21,453 bases of DNA from a virus, in IMG/VR virus record IMGVR_UViG_3300034956_000136, positions 1-21,453 of that record; one strand, given 5' to 3'. Positions 12,051-21,035 of this stretch are shown one piece after another. Position 1 is the first letter of the stretch, and each line of letters starts with the position of its first letter. The position numbers and the translations under genes are program-made. The notes beneath the pieces are model-generated. The model worked only from the letters and a program-made list of their open reading frames with translations, did no database searches and was not told the DNA's origin.

Positions 12051-12413
12051 ATGGGTATTTTAAAGAACATATTATCAGGAAGTGCCAAGGCAACTGTGGA
12101 TGCGGTGGCGGATGCGGTAGATAGATTTGTATCTACACCTGAAGAAAAGGAAGAGATAAGAGCTGCAATAGAAAAAGAGATATCATCTCGTTGGAGCAGT
12201 GATTTATCATCTGACTCATGGCTTAGCAAGAATGTTAGGCCATTAACACTTGCAACTGTAGTGGTATTCCTAGTGCTTATGACTTTCTTTGAGGGTGTAG
12301 GCATCAGTAGCGTAAGCGAAAGATGGATAGGACTATGGGAGTTGGTTAGTGTAACCGTGATAGGTGGTTACTTTGCCGTGAGAACGGTAGACAAAAGAGG
12401 TAAAATAAAATAG
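12051..12413 (+). CDS. Holin-like protein (GTA_holin_3TM type), 120 aa
   Basis: An amphipathic, Ala-rich N-terminal half (residues 1-45) is followed by SWLSKNVRPLTLATVVVFLV (56-75), the W..KNVRP motif that opens the transmembrane part of GTA_holin_3TM-like proteins, and then two hydrophobic segments, about 65-82 and 94-112, with a basic tail (DKRGKIK). It probably forms pores in the inner membrane that release the amidase. It is the last plus-strand gene, directly before the terminator at 12414. I count two or three membrane segments, consistent with that family. Confidence 0.7.
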   Translation: MGILKNILSGSAKATVDAVADAVDRFVSTPEEKEEIRAAIEKEISSRWSSDLSSDSWLSKNVRPLTLATVVVFLVLMTFFEGVGISSVSERWIGLWELVSVTVIGGYFAVRTVDKRGKIK

Positions 12414-12433
12414 AAAGGGGCTTCGGCCCCTTT
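12414..12433. terminator. Bidirectional intrinsic terminator between convergent gene sets
   Basis: AAAGGGGC-TTCG-GCCCCTTT is an 8-bp stem with a UUCG tetraloop, followed by TTTATTT on the plus strand and by TCTATTTTA on the minus strand. It stands between the stop of the holin-like gene and the end of the first minus-strand gene, so it can end both converging transcripts. Confidence 0.9.
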
Positions 12434-12434
12434 T

Positions 12435-12671
12435 TTATTTAATAGATTTTCTCAAACCTTTTTCATATTCACCATACAGCTCAAGATTATAAACTCTTTC
12501 TTCTAACGAGCTTATAAGAATAATCTTTTTATCTAGTCTTTCATGGACCATTCTAAGCTCCATCTTTAAGGATGTAAACTCAGCGTATATTCCACCTGCT
12601 GCAAAGACAGCCGCAAGCAACCAAATAAGCATAGACCAATTCTCTTTTAAAAAAGATTTAGGCTCTGACAT
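12435..12671 (-). CDS. Small membrane protein with coiled coil, 78 aa
   Basis: One hydrophobic segment at about residues 13-31 (MLIWLLAAVFAAGG...) is followed by a charged helical stretch (LKMELRMVHERLDKKIILIS, EERVYNLE) compatible with a coiled coil, as in small holin- or spanin-like phage proteins. It is the last gene of the minus-strand transcription unit, next to the terminator, and shares one base with the stop of the preceding gene (TAATG). Confidence 0.6.
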   Translation of the reverse strand: MSEPKSFLKENWSMLIWLLAAVFAAGGIYAEFTSLKMELRMVHERLDKKIILISSLEERVYNLELYGEYEKGLRKSIK

Positions 12672-12832
12672 TACTCCTGTTTTCTTTTTTTATATAGTTC
12701 TTGTATGCGTTGTACAGTATATATTATAGATGCTATAAGCAATACAAGCTTTAGCATATTTTCTACTGCTGCAAAAGAAATCAACAAAGTTGCTGAGTTA
12801 AAGGCAAGTAATTTCAAATCAGAAATTTCCAT
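12671..12832 (-). CDS. Small membrane protein, 53 aa
   Basis: Read on the minus strand, an ATG at 12832 opens 53 codons. The product starts MEISDLKLLAFNSATLL and has two hydrophobic stretches, about 10-22 and 26-40, with a basic end (YKKRKQE). Its stop overlaps the next ATG (TAATG), and its start abuts the stop of the 170-residue gene upstream, so it is embedded in a coupled chain. Similar small proteins are often found near portal or lysis genes of Bacteroidetes phages; the role here is unknown. Confidence 0.6.
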   Translation of the reverse strand: MEISDLKLLAFNSATLLISFAAVENMLKLVLLIASIIYTVQRIQELYKKRKQE

Positions 12833-13344
12833 TATTGACAGGTTGTGTCCGTTGGTGTATATGGGTAGTAAACAGAGCCTTGATAAACATCATTGTCATT
12901 AAATAAATCATTATCACATCCTGTTGCAGTAGCAATTGCTTTTAATGTAGCAGTTGACTTTATATAATCTACAATTCTAGCATTTATATATTTAGCCTTA
13001 CTATCTATTTGAGATGTAAGCGCGTCAATAACATATTGGTCCTGTACAGACTCTTCATTTTTAGTGTTAGCACTCTGAGTACGTAGCATAGAAACCGTTG
13101 CTTTAGCAGCGTACATAGCTAGAGTATACTTAACTAATTTAAACAACTCTGTTTCTTCAGCCGTTAAAGTTTGGTCAAGCACTCCTTGCTCTAGGTGCTC
13201 GTATAAACAAGTTCCTAATAAGTCTTGAATAGAAGTGTACTGCTCAAGTTGAATTATAGATAACAACGCAGCTCTATCCAATCGCTTAGGCAATGGAAAG
13301 TTTTGATAAAGGTAGTTATCATCTATGAAAATTACATTAACCAT
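12832..13344 (-). CDS. Probable head-tail connector or neck protein (DUF6712-like), 170 aa
   Basis: I prefer the ATG at 13344 to one at 13383, because the longer form would overlap the portal gene by 47 bases. The protein opens with VNVIFIDDNYLYQNFPLPKRLD, then helices typical of a connector: LLSIIQLEQYTSIQDLLGTCLYEHLE and ELFKLVKYTLAMYAAKATV, ending in a Tyr/Thr/Pro-rich tail. The N-terminal helical bundle with a D/N-rich opening resembles DUF6712 proteins, which sit next to portal genes in Bacteroidetes phages. It directly follows the portal gene in the direction of transcription, which fits a gp6-like adaptor. The family link is from memory. Confidence 0.5.
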   Translation of the reverse strand: MVNVIFIDDNYLYQNFPLPKRLDRAALLSIIQLEQYTSIQDLLGTCLYEHLEQGVLDQTLTAEETELFKLVKYTLAMYAAKATVSMLRTQSANTKNEESVQDQYVIDALTSQIDSKAKYINARIVDYIKSTATLKAIATATGCDNDLFNDNDVYQGSVYYPYTPTDTTCQ

Positions 13345-14578
13345 TTGGTATATCGGTTGTGTTAGCACCCTTGATACTTTCAAGGTTTATATCCTCTTCA
13401 ACGACAGATAAATCCATCTTGTCAAATCCTATAGTCGATAGGATTCTGTTGATTCCACCAATAATAACCTCACGGTTGGGAAGTGTTTCAGTCGCTCTGA
13501 AAATTTGGTATGCGGTTACAAGTTCATTACCTGTACCACCTAGCTTACCCGATACCATAACCCCAAACAATGTAGGGCTTGTTATGTTATGAGCAGTTAA
13601 AATCTTAGCATCATTAAGTCTTGACAATACATCAATAGTTTTATCAAGGTTTGCTATATCTAATGGTGTAAACTTAGGAGCATCTTCTTCTTTGTTTACC
13701 CAACTTACTATGAAGTTATCCGCTTCAGGACCTGTGAAAGATTCTTTGAACTTAGCGTACTCAATAGTTTTCTGTTCAGCTGACATATTGCGACCAATGA
13801 AGGTAGCAAGGACCTTCGGTGTGAATCCATTTGCAGAAGAATTTTTAATGTGTTTACCAAACTCAAAGTCACTTGCAATATAATGGAAAGCAGAAATGTA
13901 ATTGGGGACTCCGTAATAAGGGTTCCCCGAATAAGGATTAGCAATGTATAATACAGACTCTTTAGCTGTTTTATCAAACTTGTTAAAAGCTTTGATTTTC
14001 TTAGGCTCATTATGCTGTACTGAATTAGAACCATATCCAAAGCTACGTCTTACGATGTAGTGTGTTACATCACCTTTATCGTTTGGTTCAGCAGCACGAA
14101 CTCCTTTAGGGTCTAGAGATTTAAACTCTACTATTTTAGTTCTGCCTGTGTTCCAACGAACATAAAAAGCGCAAGCACCTTTGTGCTCGTACTGAAAAGC
14201 AGCATGAGTAATAACATCATACATCCCTTTGTTATCACCTGAGCAATTGTTAAGGAATACTTTTAGTTCTTGCTTTGATTTCTTGGTAGACAGGAAATCA
14301 TCGTTAAAAGATATATCGTTACCGGCAATCATCTTAGCCTTCTTAGTCAATATACCTGAATGAACAGGTGATTGACGAAGCATCTTCTCTAAAATTACAG
14401 GAAAATCATCATTAACTCCAAACTTAATGTAGTTACCTAACTCTGTATGCCCAAGCTTATACCGACCATTCAGGTCGATTATAGCGTTCTCTAGTTCGTT
14501 TGCAGAAACACTGTTCTCAGTTGCCTGAACAAATGTATTTGATGCAAAATAATCTACGATATTATTGAATAGTCCCAT
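13337..14578 (-). CDS. Portal protein (HK97/PBSX-like), 413 aa
   Basis: A 413-residue product with portal-type features: HSGILTKKAKMIAGNDISF near residues 73-91, a beta-rich wing (AFYVRWNTGRTKIVEFKSLD...), a central YYGVPNYISAFHYIASD segment, then long helices (FEFGKHIKNSSANG, EQKTIEYAKFKESF) and the C-terminal barrel SPTLFGVMVSGKLGGTGNEL, all in the order of phage portal proteins of the PBSX/HK97 type. It forms the twelve-subunit ring through which DNA enters and leaves the head. The predicted start follows the run AATATAATTTA... on the other strand. The terminase and capsid genes are not in the window. Confidence 0.8.
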   Translation of the reverse strand: MGLFNNIVDYFASNTFVQATENSVSANELENAIIDLNGRYKLGHTELGNYIKFGVNDDFPVILEKMLRQSPVHSGILTKKAKMIAGNDISFNDDFLSTKKSKQELKVFLNNCSGDNKGMYDVITHAAFQYEHKGACAFYVRWNTGRTKIVEFKSLDPKGVRAAEPNDKGDVTHYIVRRSFGYGSNSVQHNEPKKIKAFNKFDKTAKESVLYIANPYSGNPYYGVPNYISAFHYIASDFEFGKHIKNSSANGFTPKVLATFIGRNMSAEQKTIEYAKFKESFTGPEADNFIVSWVNKEEDAPKFTPLDIANLDKTIDVLSRLNDAKILTAHNITSPTLFGVMVSGKLGGTGNELVTAYQIFRATETLPNREVIIGGINRILSTIGFDKMDLSVVEEDINLESIKGANTTDIPNG

Positions 14579-14594
14579 TAATATAATTTACAAA

Positions 14595-14930
14595 TTAAAG
14601 GTCCGTAAACCTTACTGTATCTCCATATACTCCACTAACACCTTGTGTGGTTGTGTAATCCTCTATCTCACACAGGTATGTACTTGACCCACCTGCGTTT
14701 GATACGGTCATGTAATACTCGCCACCACCTAGAGAATTTGTTATTAGGTCAATGTTTAACAGGATGAAATCATTACAAGACGCAAGGCTTAATTGGTCCT
14801 GTAAATCAGTTAAAGTCAAGGCAGCAGAACCTACTACTTTTTCAAATAAAACATCAAACGAATTGATGGTATACGTCAAGTTCTTTATGAAGGAAATTGA
14901 GTTTACCGCTCCTGACTTTAACTTTTTCAT
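14595..14930 (-). CDS. Hypothetical small structural protein, 111 aa
   Basis: The 111-residue product is probably beta-rich: SFIKNLTYTINSFDVLFEK, FILLNIDLITNSL, then GGGEYYMTVSNAGG and STYLCEIEDYTT, ending GDTVRFTDL. The GEYYM.....YLCEIEDY segment is a pattern I associate with small tail or neck proteins that precede portal genes in Bacteroidetes phages, but I cannot assign a family. It lies 16 bases upstream of the portal start in the transcription direction. Confidence 0.55.
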   Translation of the reverse strand: MKKLKSGAVNSISFIKNLTYTINSFDVLFEKVVGSAALTLTDLQDQLSLASCNDFILLNIDLITNSLGGGEYYMTVSNAGGSSTYLCEIEDYTTTQGVSGVYGDTVRFTDL

Positions 14931-14933
14931 TTA

Positions 14934-15179
14934 CTATTCTTTTTCTTCTTTAACCTCTACGTACTCTCCTGTACTTAAATCTACATTTATGTGTCCATAC
15001 TTTTCTTCTAAAGCATCTCTACGCTCTGAAAGAGATTCTTCAATAGAAGTAAACTTGGAAGCCACCTCCATTTTTCTTAGCTCTAACTCACCTATTGCTT
15101 TAAGTATTTCTGTTCTTGTACCTACCAACTCCTGTAGTGATTTTAATTCGTCTTCGCTAATCATGTTTTTTGCTTCCAT
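14934..15179 (-). CDS. Coiled-coil protein, 81 aa
   Basis: The ATG at 15179 is preferred over the one at 15209, which would place the first 10 codons in the palindrome at 15186-15220. The product is helical with a heptad pattern: ISEDELKSLQELVGTRTEIL, ELELRKMEVASKFTSIEESL, SERRDALEEKYG, ending in an acidic VEVKEEKE tail. Similar short coiled-coil proteins sit next to tail and portal genes in flavobacterial phages. Function unknown. Confidence 0.6.
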   Translation of the reverse strand: MEAKNMISEDELKSLQELVGTRTEILKAIGELELRKMEVASKFTSIEESLSERRDALEEKYGHINVDLSTGEYVEVKEEKE

Positions 15180-15199
15180 AATAATATAAGTTATATTTG
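15169..15199 (+). promoter_or_regulatory. Exact flavobacterial promoter consensus, plus strand (antisense)
   Basis: TTTG (15169-15172), a 19-base spacer, and TATATTTG (15192-15199) match TTTG-N19-TAnnTTTG exactly. It points toward the minus-strand genes, so it would make an antisense transcript if active. A chance match in AT-rich DNA cannot be excluded. Confidence 0.35.
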
Positions 15200-15220
15200 T
15201 TTGAGACAAATATAACTTAT
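15186..15220. promoter_or_regulatory. 14-bp inverted repeat carrying TATATTTG on both strands
   Basis: ATAAGTTATATTTG (15186-15199) and CAAATATAACTTAT (15207-15220) are perfect complements around a 7-base loop TTTGAGA. Each arm holds TATATTTG, the TAnnTTTG promoter element of Bacteroidetes, on opposite strands. It sits 6 bases upstream of the minus-strand start at 15179; on the minus strand no TTTG is present at the correct distance. It may be an operator, a hairpin in the leader, or a minor promoter. Confidence 0.5.
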
Positions 15221-15262
15221 TATAATAGTATATACCTGCATTGTTAAAAAGTATTAATAAGA

Positions 15263-15478
15263 CTACAAATCATAAAACTCATCCCACTCTGAGTTGTTTA
15301 CTTTTATATACTCTACACATTCTTCTACTGTTGAGTATTCTGTTATGCTTTCTAATCCTGATACGTTACACTCTGCTATCCACTCATCACCAACTAGGTT
15401 TGAGTAAGGTAAACAGTCAAAGTCTTCTCTTGGTACAGCATCTTTCTGTGCTGTGGTCATTCTATAGTATGTCTTCAT
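15263..15478 (-). CDS. Hypothetical small acidic protein, 71 aa
   Basis: The 71-residue product is strongly acidic, beginning MKTYYRMTTAQKDAVPRED and containing ITEYSTVEECVEYIKVNN. It lies 2 bases after the LamG-like gene stop, in the same transcript, and is separated from the next gene by the palindrome region 15180-15262. The early AQKDA...ED.D.LP pattern recalls small phage tail-associated proteins, but no assignment is made. Confidence 0.55.
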   Translation of the reverse strand: MKTYYRMTTAQKDAVPREDFDCLPYSNLVGDEWIAECNVSGLESITEYSTVEECVEYIKVNNSEWDEFYDL

Positions 15479-15480
15479 AG

Positions 15481-16440
15481 TTAGTATGTTGTGAATGTAC
15501 CACCGGTATTAGTTAGGTTAGGGAATGAGCCTGAGCTACTATCATTGGCGTTGTTTTCAAGTCTGAACTCTCCTAAAAGATTGGTTGTAACACTAGCATC
15601 TGTACCTGTAATTGGTGTTCCGCTATTGTATAAAGCAGTTATCTCAGATTGAGTTAACACTTTTTTATACATAGAAACTTGGTCTACACCTCCTTGCCAT
15701 ACATTGGGATTGTTAGTGGTTGAAGATATTATATCAGCAATAGCAAAACTACCTGCCGTCCAACTACTTGACCTTGTACCACTATGGTTGTTTACACTAG
15801 ATGTTAGTTTTGTAGCGTTCCAATAAACTTGAAAAGCATTACTAGAAGTATCACTAGCATCATAGGTAAAAGTCAAATGAACAAAGCCATCTGAGTTTAC
15901 ATTACCTCTGTTAGTGCTCTTCCATCCTGCTGAGGAAACACCTGTGATAGATAGGTTGTCATGTAAAGGGTATTGTCTTTGACCAAAAGTACCACCTACT
16001 CTTACTCTATGGTATATACGGTTTTGACTTCCGTTGTACTGCAAGAATATTTGGTTGCTACCGCTTGGTGTAGACGTACTTACAGAGCCTAACTGCTCTA
16101 CCGCACCACCTGAAGAATCTATTCTATACCAACCTGACCATGAAAAATCTTCTGTAGTTCCCCAACCAATTGAAGACCCACTATTTCTAAGCGTATCATT
16201 AACACCATCACCTACCCAATAGTAGTCATTGTCAACTAGAGAACTTGCGTCATGGTCGTAACTATACCACTCACTCATAGAGTGTGGGTCAACACCGTTA
16301 GGCTTGCTTGCACTAGCACTGTTTATAACCTCATAATTTCCACGTTCTGCTTGGTATAGACTTAACTCTTCTCCTGTACCCTGATTAAGTTCAGCACCTA
16401 TTTGTGATGCAGATATTGCTCCACTACTTTGTAAGGCCAT
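15481..16440 (-). CDS. LamG/concanavalin-like tail protein, 319 aa
   Basis: The N-terminus ([20 protein letters not shown]) is the short opening common to phage tail-fibre and baseplate-attached proteins. From about residue 70 it is a LamG-like jelly-roll domain: Y.WVGDGVNDTL, FSWSGWYRIDS, FVHLTFTYDAS, FQVYWNATKL, and the closing VWQGGVDQVSMYKKVLTQSEITALYNSG (split over about 245-272), which is the LamG_3 (concanavalin-like lectin) end. It probably binds host surface carbohydrate or protein as a receptor-binding protein. It is coupled by TAATG to the 27-residue mini-gene. Confidence 0.75.
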   Translation of the reverse strand: MALQSSGAISASQIGAELNQGTGEELSLYQAERGNYEVINSASASKPNGVDPHSMSEWYSYDHDASSLVDNDYYWVGDGVNDTLRNSGSSIGWGTTEDFSWSGWYRIDSSGGAVEQLGSVSTSTPSGSNQIFLQYNGSQNRIYHRVRVGGTFGQRQYPLHDNLSITGVSSAGWKSTNRGNVNSDGFVHLTFTYDASDTSSNAFQVYWNATKLTSSVNNHSGTRSSSWTAGSFAIADIISSTTNNPNVWQGGVDQVSMYKKVLTQSEITALYNSGTPITGTDASVTTNLLGEFRLENNANDSSSGSFPNLTNTGGTFTTY

Positions 16441-16523
16441 TAGTCAAGATTTTCATGTAGTTCAATGTGTAATAATACAATCTCTTCAGATTCTAAGTTT
16501 ATGTTTAAATCTAATACGTTCAT
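16440..16523 (-). CDS. Mini-gene between tail genes, 27 aa
   Basis: Read on the minus strand, ATG at 16523 overlaps the tail-fibre stop as ATGA, and the stop TAA at 16440 overlaps the ATG of the LamG-like gene as TAATG. The product, starting [18 protein letters not shown] and ending LHENLD, is an acidic amphipathic peptide of 27 residues. Overlap at both ends in coupling arrangement supports translation; function unknown. Confidence 0.5.
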   Translation of the reverse strand: MNVLDLNINLESEEIVLLHIELHENLD

Positions 16524-19500
16524 GACTTATTGTTTTTAAGATTTATTACCATTGCTTTTAGTTCTTCAATTTGCTTCTGTTGTTCCTTTATAGCTTCAAT
16601 AAGAACACCGGTTATGTTTCCGTAAGCTACAGATAACATACCATCTTCGTTCTCATGAATAACCTCCGGAAGAACTTCTTTAACTTCTTGAGCTATAACA
16701 CCCGTAGAGCGTTTCTCCTCTCCTATCTTATTAAAGTTAACACCTCGTAAGGCTGTAACCTTTTCAAGAGCGTTAGGGATAGTCTCTACGTTCTCTTTAA
16801 CTCTAGCATCAGAGAAGGCTGTGATATCTCCTGTTGCGGTAAAAGCTCCTGCAAGAGCGTTACCACTAGAAGAAAGATTTCCTAACGCTACATCTGATGG
16901 AGAGGTAATATCACAATTAAATACAGTACCGTTTAAGGTCATTCCTGTACCACCTGTATAAGTGGTGTTAGTGTCAGTGTTAGTAGTGTAGCTAGGAGTT
17001 GCCCATGTTGCAGTACCGCTTGCGGAATACTTAAGGAACTGACCTGCTGAACCACCTGTTGGAACGTGCTTATTACCTGCTGAAGTAGGATGTGTGTAAA
17101 CAGTATCGGTATCCGTAGCGGTTATTACTCCGTTAGTGATAGAAACATTTGTTCCTCCTGTAAAGCTAGCCCTAACTTCCGCTTCTGAAAGCTGAGTGTT
17201 AGTATTAGTTGTGTAACTAGGTGTTGCCCATACAGCTGTGCCACTTGCGCTATACTTTAGGAACTCTCCTGCAGAACCGCCTGTAGGAACGTGTTTGTTT
17301 CCTGCCGTTGTAGGGTGACTGTATACAGTGTTTGTGTCGGTAGAGCTTATTACTCCATTTGTAATAGCTACATTAGTACCTGCGGTAAATGATGCTCTGA
17401 CCTCCGCTTCTGAAAGTTGAGTGTTAGTATCGGTATATGTCGTTAGGTATCCTGCACCATTAGTTAATTGATTATTATTTGTTAAACTTTCAGCAGTCCA
17501 TATTGTAGTGTAGTCTGACCAACCTTCACAACAATCTCTTAAACTTCTTATTTTTAACTCGCCTTTACTTGAGTGCCAATCTGTAGAAAGTTCAAAACCC
17601 ATCCCTGCGGTAGGCATTATTTGCAATGTAGCATCGTAAGTAAATGGCCTGTCAGTACCTGATGAGTATCCACTATAAGCCCAAACTCCTGCACCAAAGT
17701 TTCCTCTGTTATCTGTTGATGTAGAAGATTCTATGTAATTATTATTCTGTCCTTTTGCAATTCCTATATTAAAGGTTGTTCCACTTAGTGATAATCCTGC
17801 CCCTGCAGTATAAGTTGTGTTTGTATTTGCTGATGTTAATGTCTTACTTGAATTTGTCCAAGTCAAGCCACCTGCTAAAACTAAATCATCTCCTGCAATA
17901 ACGTCATTACCATCAACTGTAAACACTACGTCAGTAGCGGAAAATGTTTCTGCTGTTAAGTATGAACTTAAATCTTGGTCACCTGTGTTGGTTCCTGAAG
18001 ATGAGCCTGAGAAGTTATCTGCGGTTATATCACCACCATTAGCATCAATATCTCCTTGAAAAGTAAACACCATGTTACCTGAAGAGTCAGATGTCCAAGT
18101 ATGTGTTTTTAATTGAGTTCCGTAATACTGTCTCCAATTAACTGTTGTTCCACCTACCGCTGCACCATCATTAAAATGAAAATAATGATTGCCGGCACTG
18201 TCGTAAGAATCATAATATAGATGTCCCTTGTAGTGGTTTTGTGAGCCGCTGAAAGTTTTATTACCTGATATAGTTTGAGTACCGGTTAAGGTTACTGCAC
18301 CAAGTGAACTAGCAGTAGGTAATGTTTGGTCACCTGTGTTAGAACCTGATAGGTTAGTGGCGGCTATTGTTCCGGGAACTACAAGAGCATTAGTAGACTC
18401 TGTCCATTTTAAAAATGAATCTGCTCCAAAATAGCCTCTAAGATTATCAGTACCTGTACCCTCATCAAGAGAAAGTCTCTCATGAGTTACATTAATATTA
18501 TAGTCATTTGGATGCCATGTTTTTATTTTAGGTACTGTACCTGATATTAAGAATTCAATATGATTTGAACTAGTACCACCTGCAAAAGTATTATTACAGT
18601 ACCAAGTTCCGTTCTCATTCCAAAAAACAGCCACAGAAACTTGTTCAGTTCCTGTTCCTGAAATATGACCTGTCATTCTGTAAGCACCACCTGTTGGCAA
18701 AGCATTGCCATCGCTTGTTAGAAGTGTTGCAATAGTTGTATTACTTGCTGCGTAAGTTCTACCCCATTCTTCTCTATCAACAACTCCATCTTGAGTTATC
18801 TTACCATTAACAGTTAAGTCTCCTGTTATAGTACCACCTGACTTTGGTAAAGCGTTTGTGGCTAGAGTACCCTGTGCAGAAGTTGCAAAAGCAGTAGCTT
18901 GTAATCCATCTACAGTATCAGCATCAAGACCACTAGAAGCTCCATCATTAGTGGATGTCCAAACTGTACCACCATTAAAGCTTGCAGAGCCATCGTGATT
19001 AAACACAAACTTATCCTCACTATTTACCCATGAGTAGAATTTTAATGCTGTGTTTGCACTATCTTGGAATGGCGCTCGTATTTGCCACTTTAAAGTTCCG
19101 TTTGTAGCAAACCTTATATGCGCTTGTTTTGAGGCAGCAGGGTTGACATAAAGACCTGTGTGATTACCACCACCATTAATTTCTACAGCAGAAAGAGGCT
19201 CGGCTGTTGTGTGGTATGTAAAATTAATTTTACCACTAATAGTATCATCGGAATCACTTCTAGCGAATGATGTGGAGTTAATACCATCTAATAATTCAGA
19301 GTCTGCTGCTTTGCCTGTAGTTAATAAATATCCGCTTAAGTCTTGGTCGGTTGTTGCGCCTGCCTCAATACCGTTTAATTTAGTATGGTCAGCATTAGTA
19401 AAGTTATTCTGTGATAACTCACCATCTTGAACTGAGTAGGTAGTATTAGTATCTGTGTAGTTACCTGAATGTATATTAGTGGTTCCTTGGTCTGCAGTCC

Positions 19501-20968
19501 AATCTATAATAGCATTGCCACTTGGTATTGCTGTGCTGTTAAATGCGTTAGAGCCAAGAGTACGTTGCTCAACTTCATTGCCATTCATTACTAATGCAGC
19601 AGTTGAAGTAGTATTTGTATCTCTTGTGTCTATGTACAGCTTACCATTAGCCTCTAAATCACCGTATGTAAACAACTTACCGTTTTGGTCATAATAATGA
19701 GGTGTTCTACGCCCACTAGGGTAACCTCCCCATATCTGACTTCCACTTAAGTTTATGTTATAGCTCCCATAAGTTTCATGACTACTCCAATTAGGAGTAA
19801 ATTCTACACGGATAGTGTTGTAGTGCCCTGTGGATGTAGTATTAGTTTCAAGCCAAGGTATGGTACTGAAAGGTAGATACAGGTGACCGGGCCATGATGA
19901 TACAGTTGTAGTTGATGAAGTGTGTTGTATCCAAGTATTATCAGAACATCTTCTTTTCCATATGTGTACCTGACTGTTATGAGAGTTTGATGACCAATAA
20001 ATGTACAGGGCATTTCCAAATGTGTAACCCTTTGCAACATACTCAACCCTAAACTTATATGCAGTATTAGGGATAACTACACTTGAATTATTAGTGCGTA
20101 GGAACCTACGTTTTTGGTCATCAGAAACCGTAACCTCTTCCCATGCGCCACCGGAAGTCATTTGTTTATGAAAAGTTAAGTCTGATAAGTCATCATAAGA
20201 GTTAGATAAATCTGTCTTACAAGTAAACTGAGGCTCAAACAAAGCCATCTCCGTTACGGTAGGGCTACCAAGGTTGTTTCTAGGTATACCTGAAGCTATT
20301 TGCGTAAATTCTCTAGCACGAACCCCATTAGCATCTTCTATATCTCCACCATTTAAATCAAATGCATCGGTTCCAAAAGAGTTACCCCAAGATAGAGTTC
20401 CGTCAAATGTATCAGAAGCATTGCTACGTAAAAATGCAGAGCTATCTATTCCATCAAGTAAGTTAGAATCCGCAGCTTTAGCTGAAGTTGTTAAGTATCC
20501 ACTTAAGTCTTGGTCACCTGTGTTGGTTCCACTTAGGTTTGGAATGGCACCAATCCATTGTCCACTAGCGTTTATTATATCTGTGCCTCTCCAACTTACT
20601 GTTGAATTGTTATATAACTTTAAGCCTGAAGTATAATCTCCATTACCGTCTTTGTATCCAAAATCTACATATCTATTTGCTGTAGCCCCATCGTATCTCA
20701 TTTTCCAACTAGGGCCGTTTAAAGAGCCGTTATCTAAAACGTGATATTCAGTTGATGTTGCCATTGTTCTGAACAACCAAGATTGTGCTTGCAAAGGCCC
20801 GGTCAAAGTTCCACCGCTTGTAGAAAGATAAGTAGCACTAAGGTCAGGTATACGAGCAGTGCCAAATGTGCCACTTGTAATCTTAGAGGCTGCTAAATTA
20901 GGAATGTCTGATGTTGCTAGATTTAACGAACCGTCTACATCTATGCCGTTGAGAAACTTAACTGCCAT
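16520..20968 (-). CDS. Large tail fibre with C-terminal peptidase S74 chaperone, 1482 aa
   Basis: A very long tail fibre/receptor-binding protein. The N-terminus carries a fibre opening ([17 protein letters not shown]..). The middle consists of repeated beta-strand units with [14 protein letters not shown] modules and DADTVDGL-type motifs, and two adjacent 75-residue copies (about residues 1178-1328) of the unit ending [19 protein letters not shown]. The last 97 residues are a peptidase S74 intramolecular chaperone: [10 protein letters not shown] with Ser1386 and Lys1391 as the probable self-cleavage pair, then [15 protein letters not shown] and a C-terminal coiled coil ([15 protein letters not shown]). 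The chaperone trimerises the fibre and is then cut off. A minus-strand terminator lies just upstream, so it probably has its own promoter. Confidence 0.88.
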   Translation of the reverse strand: MAVKFLNGIDVDGSLNLATSDIPNLAASKITSGTFGTARIPDLSATYLSTSGGTLTGPLQAQSWLFRTMATSTEYHVLDNGSLNGPSWKMRYDGATANRYVDFGYKDGNGDYTSGLKLYNNSTVSWRGTDIINASGQWIGAIPNLSGTNTGDQDLSGYLTTSAKAADSNLLDGIDSSAFLRSNASDTFDGTLSWGNSFGTDAFDLNGGDIEDANGVRAREFTQIASGIPRNNLGSPTVTEMALFEPQFTCKTDLSNSYDDLSDLTFHKQMTSGGAWEEVTVSDDQKRRFLRTNNSSVVIPNTAYKFRVEYVAKGYTFGNALYIYWSSNSHNSQVHIWKRRCSDNTWIQHTSSTTTVSSWPGHLYLPFSTIPWLETNTTSTGHYNTIRVEFTPNWSSHETYGSYNINLSGSQIWGGYPSGRRTPHYYDQNGKLFTYGDLEANGKLYIDTRDTNTTSTAALVMNGNEVEQRTLGSNAFNSTAIPSGNAIIDWTADQGTTNIHSGNYTDTNTTYSVQDGELSQNNFTNADHTKLNGIEAGATTDQDLSGYLLTTGKAADSELLDGINSTSFARSDSDDTISGKINFTYHTTAEPLSAVEINGGGNHTGLYVNPAASKQAHIRFATNGTLKWQIRAPFQDSANTALKFYSWVNSEDKFVFNHDGSASFNGGTVWTSTNDGASSGLDADTVDGLQATAFATSAQGTLATNALPKSGGTITGDLTVNGKITQDGVVDREEWGRTYAASNTTIATLLTSDGNALPTGGAYRMTGHISGTGTEQVSVAVFWNENGTWYCNNTFAGGTSSNHIEFLISGTVPKIKTWHPNDYNINVTHERLSLDEGTGTDNLRGYFGADSFLKWTESTNALVVPGTIAATNLSGSNTGDQTLPTASSLGAVTLTGTQTISGNKTFSGSQNHYKGHLYYDSYDSAGNHYFHFNDGAAVGGTTVNWRQYYGTQLKTHTWTSDSSGNMVFTFQGDIDANGGDITADNFSGSSSGTNTGDQDLSSYLTAETFSATDVVFTVDGNDVIAGDDLVLAGGLTWTNSSKTLTSANTNTTYTAGAGLSLSGTTFNIGIAKGQNNNYIESSTSTDNRGNFGAGVWAYSGYSSGTDRPFTYDATLQIMPTAGMGFELSTDWHSSKGELKIRSLRDCCEGWSDYTTIWTAESLTNNNQLTNGAGYLTTYTDTNTQLSEAEVRASFTAGTNVAITNGVISSTDTNTVYSHPTTAGNKHVPTGGSAGEFLKYSASGTAVWATPSYTTNTNTQLSEAEVRASFTGGTNVSITNGVITATDTDTVYTHPTSAGNKHVPTGGSAGQFLKYSASGTATWATPSYTTNTDTNTTYTGGTGMTLNGTVFNCDITSPSDVALGNLSSSGNALAGAFTATGDITAFSDARVKENVETIPNALEKVTALRGVNFNKIGEEKRSTGVIAQEVKEVLPEVIHENEDGMLSVAYGNITGVLIEAIKEQQKQIEELKAMVINLKNNKS
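16986..17435 (-). repeat. Two tandem 225-bp (75-aa) repeats in the tail fibre gene
   Basis: Copy one spans about 16986-17210 and copy two about 17211-17435. Both encode the same 75-residue frame: [21 protein letters not shown], then [17 protein letters not shown], then [16 protein letters not shown]. Many synonymous base changes separate them, so they are an old duplication or one kept by selection on the protein. Confidence 0.8.
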
Positions 20969-20995
20969 TTATATCTTTTTTTTAATAGAATAAAA

Positions 20996-21015
20996 GGGGA
21001 GGGATTAGCCTCCCC
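20996..21015 (-). terminator. Intrinsic terminator after the upstream tail gene, minus strand
   Basis: On the minus strand GGGGAGG-CTAATC-CCTCCCC forms a 7-bp stem with a 6-base loop, followed by TTTTATTC and later a run of A/T. It ends transcription of the tail protein gene to the right and lies 27 bases before the start of the tail fibre gene. Confidence 0.8.
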
Positions 21016-21035
21016 CTCTATGGTTAATCTACAAA

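Noticed and set aside
14752-15189. 145-codon plus-strand frame.
   Set aside because: It is antisense to two well-supported minus-strand genes and has the Ser/Phe-rich composition of a shadow frame.
15241-15480. 79-codon plus-strand frame that the antisense promoter-like site at 15169 could transcribe.
   Set aside because: Leu/His/Thr-rich with no motif; it mirrors the 71-residue minus-strand gene, which is linked to its neighbours by 2-base spacing.
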